From DASVEE01 sp036399695 (GTDB taxonomy: Bacteria; Acidobacteriota; Thermoanaerobaculia; Gp7-AA8), in contig DASWMP010000357.1 of NCBI GenBank assembly GCA_036399695.1, forward strand, positions 1 to 62,310: a stretch of DNA of 62,310 nt, in the 5' to 3' direction. Every line of letters begins with the position of its first letter. Position 1 is the first letter of the stretch. Below the pieces are notes generated by a model, which had not been told where the DNA came from, ran no database searches, and saw only the letters and a list, made by a program, of their open reading frames with translations. The translations under genes and the position numbers were made by a program. Positions 60,144 to 62,310 of this stretch are shown piece after piece.

Positions 60144-61556
60144 GTGTTGTCACCTGATGTCATGCAGAAGCGAGGCAAGTGGCAGCGGCGATTCTTCGCG
60201 ACGTGGCCCGTGGCCGCGGCCGCGCTCGCCGGACTGCTGCTGCTGATCTACACGTCGATTGCCACGACCTCGCGCAAAGCGGAAGAGATCTACGCGCAGC
60301 TCGATCAGTTGAACACGCACCATCGCGACGTGGAGAGCACGCTGCGGCGGCTGCGCGCGGACGTCTATCTGTCGAGCATCTACATCCGCGACTTCCTGCT
60401 CGATACGGATCGCGAGGAGACCCCGGAGTACCGGCAGCGGCTCACCGAGCTGCGCCAGAAACACAGCGCGTCCGTGCAGGAGCTGCGCGCGCTGCTGCCC
60501 GCCGGCGCCGATCCCCGCCTGGACAATCTGGACAGCCGCCTGGACGAGTACTGGCAGGCGTTCGAGCCGCTGTTCGAGTGGTCCGCGTACGAAAAGATGA
60601 TGCGCAGCGGCCGCTTCCTGCGCCGGGAGGTGCTTCCCCGACGTGAAGCCGTGCTCACCATCACCAGCGACATCGAGCAGCTCAACAACGCGAATCTGGC
60701 GACGCAGCGCGCCGAAGTGACGCGGCGGCTGGCCACGTTCCACGACGATCTTCGGCGCCGTCTCTGGCGCACGATGCTCCTCGGTTTCATCGTGGCATTC
60801 GTCGCGGTCGTCCGTCTGCGGATGCTGGAGCGCCGTTCCGAACAGCAGCGCGAGCATGCCGAACGGGCTGAGCGCGAAATGCGGCTGCTCTCGCAGCAGC
60901 TCGTGGCCGCGCAGGAAGAGGAGCGCAAGAAGCTCACGCGCGAGCTGCACGATCACGTCGGCCAGATGCTGACGGCGTTGCGCATGGAGATCGGCCGTGC
61001 CGACCGCGCCCGTGGGAGCTCGGGCTCCGACGCGCAGCTCTCGCATGCCATCACGGAGGCGAAGCGGCTGCTGGACACGATCCTGCGATCCGTGCGCGAC
61101 CTGGTGATGGGGCTGCGTCCGAGCATGCTCGACGACTTCGGTTTGCAGCCGGCGCTCGAATGGCTGGTCCGCGATTTCCGCCGGCGCTACAGCACCCCGG
61201 TCGATCTCACTCTCGCCGGCGAGATCGACACGCTGCCCGACCAGTACCGGACGGGCGTCTATCGCATCGTGCAGGAAGCGCTGACCAATTGCGCGCGTCA
61301 CGCCCATGCGAAGCGGATCGAGATCGCGTTGCGGTTCGAACGAAACACGCTCGAGCTGCTCGTGGCGGACGACGGCGCCGGCATCCAGCCGGGCCGCGTC
61401 CGGGGAATGGGGCTGATCGGAATCGAGGAGCGCGTGCGCGAGCTGCACGGCACCTTCGACGTCGGCCCGCACAAACCGGCCGGCACTGAGCTGCGGGTCA
61501 CCATACCCGTCACCCTTTCGATCGAGGAGGCGCAACGTGCGCGTGCTGTTAGCTGA
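60144..61556 (+). CDS. NarL-type sensor histidine kinase (HisKA_3)
   Basis: 470 residues: a first membrane helix (about 22-42), a helical sensor region with coiled-coil character, a second helix (about 210-226), then HisKA_3 with phospho-acceptor His269 (ELHDHVGQMLTALR) and an HATPase domain (EALTNCARHA, DDGAGI, GMGLIGIEERV). The start is uncertain: GTG at 60144 or ATG at 60162. It overlaps the response regulator gene by 20 nt. The signal is unknown; linkage to trehalose genes may suggest osmotic input. Confidence 0.9.
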   Translation: MLSPDVMQKRGKWQRRFFATWPVAAAALAGLLLLIYTSIATTSRKAEEIYAQLDQLNTHHRDVESTLRRLRADVYLSSIYIRDFLLDTDREETPEYRQRLTELRQKHSASVQELRALLPAGADPRLDNLDSRLDEYWQAFEPLFEWSAYEKMMRSGRFLRREVLPRREAVLTITSDIEQLNNANLATQRAEVTRRLATFHDDLRRRLWRTMLLGFIVAFVAVVRLRMLERRSEQQREHAERAEREMRLLSQQLVAAQEEERKKLTRELHDHVGQMLTALRMEIGRADRARGSSGSDAQLSHAITEAKRLLDTILRSVRDLVMGLRPSMLDDFGLQPALEWLVRDFRRRYSTPVDLTLAGEIDTLPDQYRTGVYRIVQEALTNCARHAHAKRIEIALRFERNTLELLVADDGAGIQPGRVRGMGLIGIEERVRELHGTFDVGPHKPAGTELRVTIPVTLSIEEAQRARAVS

Positions 61557-62178
61557 CGATCATTCCATCGTGAGGCGCGGGATGCGCTCGCTGCTCGAAA
61601 CCGAGGATTCCGTGGAGGTCGTGGCGGAGGCGTCGGACGGGCTCGAAGCGCTGCGCCTGTGCGAAGAGCACCATCCGGACCTGCTGATCCTGGACGTGGC
61701 CATGCCGAAGCTGAACGGCATCGACGTCGCCGCCCGCTCGCAGAAGATGGACCGGCCCCCGCAGGCCATCATGCTGAGCATGCACCTCGACGAGTCGTAC
61801 GTCATGCGCTCGATCAACGCCGGCGCGCGCGGCTACCTGCTCAAGGATTCGACGGACGAAGATCTGTTGCCGGCCATCCGCGCCGTCGCCGCCGGCAAGT
61901 CGTTCTTCAGCCCGGCCGTGAGCGGCGTGCTCGCCGAGGAGTACATGGAGCAGCTCAAGGAACGGGGGCTGACGGATTCGTACGATCTGTTGACGGACCG
62001 GGAGAAAGAGGTGCTGCAGTTGCTCGCCGAAGGCCGGTCGAACAAGGAAGTCGCAGCCCTGCTGGACGTCGGCCTCTCGACCATCGAGACCCACCGCGCG
62101 AACCTGATGCAGAAACTGAATCTGCACAGCACCGCGGAGATCGTGCTGTACGCGGTGAGGAAACGGTTGATCGTGTAG
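61537..62178 (+). CDS. NarL/LuxR-type response regulator
   Basis: 213 residues: a receiver domain (phospho-acceptor Asp53 in LILDVAMPKLNGID; Lys about 104 in YLLKDS) and a C-terminal LuxR helix-turn-helix (about 148-205; LTDREKEVLQLLAEGRSNKE, LSTIETHRANLMQKL). The GTG start has GAGGAGG 6 nt upstream. Partner of the kinase encoded by the overlapping gene. Confidence 0.95.
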   Translation: MRVLLADDHSIVRRGMRSLLETEDSVEVVAEASDGLEALRLCEEHHPDLLILDVAMPKLNGIDVAARSQKMDRPPQAIMLSMHLDESYVMRSINAGARGYLLKDSTDEDLLPAIRAVAAGKSFFSPAVSGVLAEEYMEQLKERGLTDSYDLLTDREKEVLQLLAEGRSNKEVAALLDVGLSTIETHRANLMQKLNLHSTAEIVLYAVRKRLIV

Positions 62179-62195
62179 GGCGGTGCGTTGATCCG

Positions 62196-62227
62196 GTGGA
62201 GGACGGACAATCCTGTCCGTCCTCCAC
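62196..62227. repeat. Perfect 14-bp REP-like palindrome
   Basis: GTGGAGGACGGACA and its exact complement around ATCC, 17 bp after the response regulator stop. It is the cleanest member of the palindrome family in this window and may end that transcript. Confidence 0.88.
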
Positions 62228-62310
62228 TACACAGTTCCGCGCCGTGTAATCCGCGCAGCCGCTACGAAGCGGCCGGTATCCATATGTCATCCCGAGCGTG
62301 GGGGGGGGGG

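Overview
The window is high-GC, gene-dense bacterial DNA. I infer an acidobacterial source (Acidobacteriota, possibly a Thermoanaerobaculia-like lineage). The grounds are a CBM9/DUF5916 outer-membrane protein, paired DUF5985 proteins, a PadR-HAAS pair, a siroheme decarboxylase and many dispersed short palindromes. There is no rRNA or other taxonomic marker, so this is inference. The last ten bases are a pure G run that may be a contig-end artefact.

Layout. 60-1888 (minus) holds a VanX-like dipeptidase and an acyltransferase. 1919-9335 (plus) is a catabolic operon for a 2-aminophenol or aminomuconate type meta-cleavage route: flavin monooxygenase, asparaginase II-like amidohydrolase, 2-aminomuconate semialdehyde dehydrogenase, ring-cleavage dioxygenase beta subunit, alpha subunit fused to a RidA-type deaminase, and a KynB-like cyclase. 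A four-helix-bundle gene lies between the two dioxygenase genes. 9283-12408 (minus) encodes a GGDEF-EAL protein and a glycosyltransferase. 12988-23202 (plus) carries Trm112, an O-antigen ligase, a sigma/anti-sigma/DUF4097 operon, a cyclophilin lipoprotein, a sugar kinase, isocitrate dehydrogenase, DUF309 and a siroheme decarboxylase. After small genes, signal peptidase I and tRNA-Asn comes a lipopeptide NRPS operon (26105-40277). It is followed by an outer-membrane CBM9/DUF5916 protein and an M28 peptidase.

45.5-56.6 kb holds a Crp-like regulator, a TPR protein, an XRE pair, an M4 peptidase operon, a serine hydrolase, the PadR-HAAS pair and the DUF5985 operon. 56.8-62.2 kb holds a degenerate HAD protein, trehalose synthesis (OtsA, OtsB) and a NarL-type two-component pair.

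The NRPS logic reads as fatty acid (FAAL-ACP), then C-A-PCP, C, then an inactive C/interface-A(Gln)-PCP with a SyrP-like hydroxylase, a free-standing C domain, a type II thioesterase and an MFS exporter. This suggests a small N-acyl dipeptide carrying 3-hydroxyglutamine.

The most unusual signal is a family of inverted repeats built from 7-bp tandem units. The units mostly fit RTTNNNN (R = A or G); the sequence varies between loci but is largely kept between the two arms of a locus. They occur in at least eight places, mostly between co-oriented genes. One pair of arms encloses the four-helix-bundle (Avd/S23-like) gene and supplies its start codon and the new N-terminus of the next gene. A solo array forms the linker of the dioxygenase-RidA fusion. 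Two other loci (12.4-13.0 kb and 51.3-51.7 kb) carry 21-bp repeats that are also multiples of seven. A separate REP-like palindrome family is scattered through the window and once lies in frame inside the acyltransferase gene.
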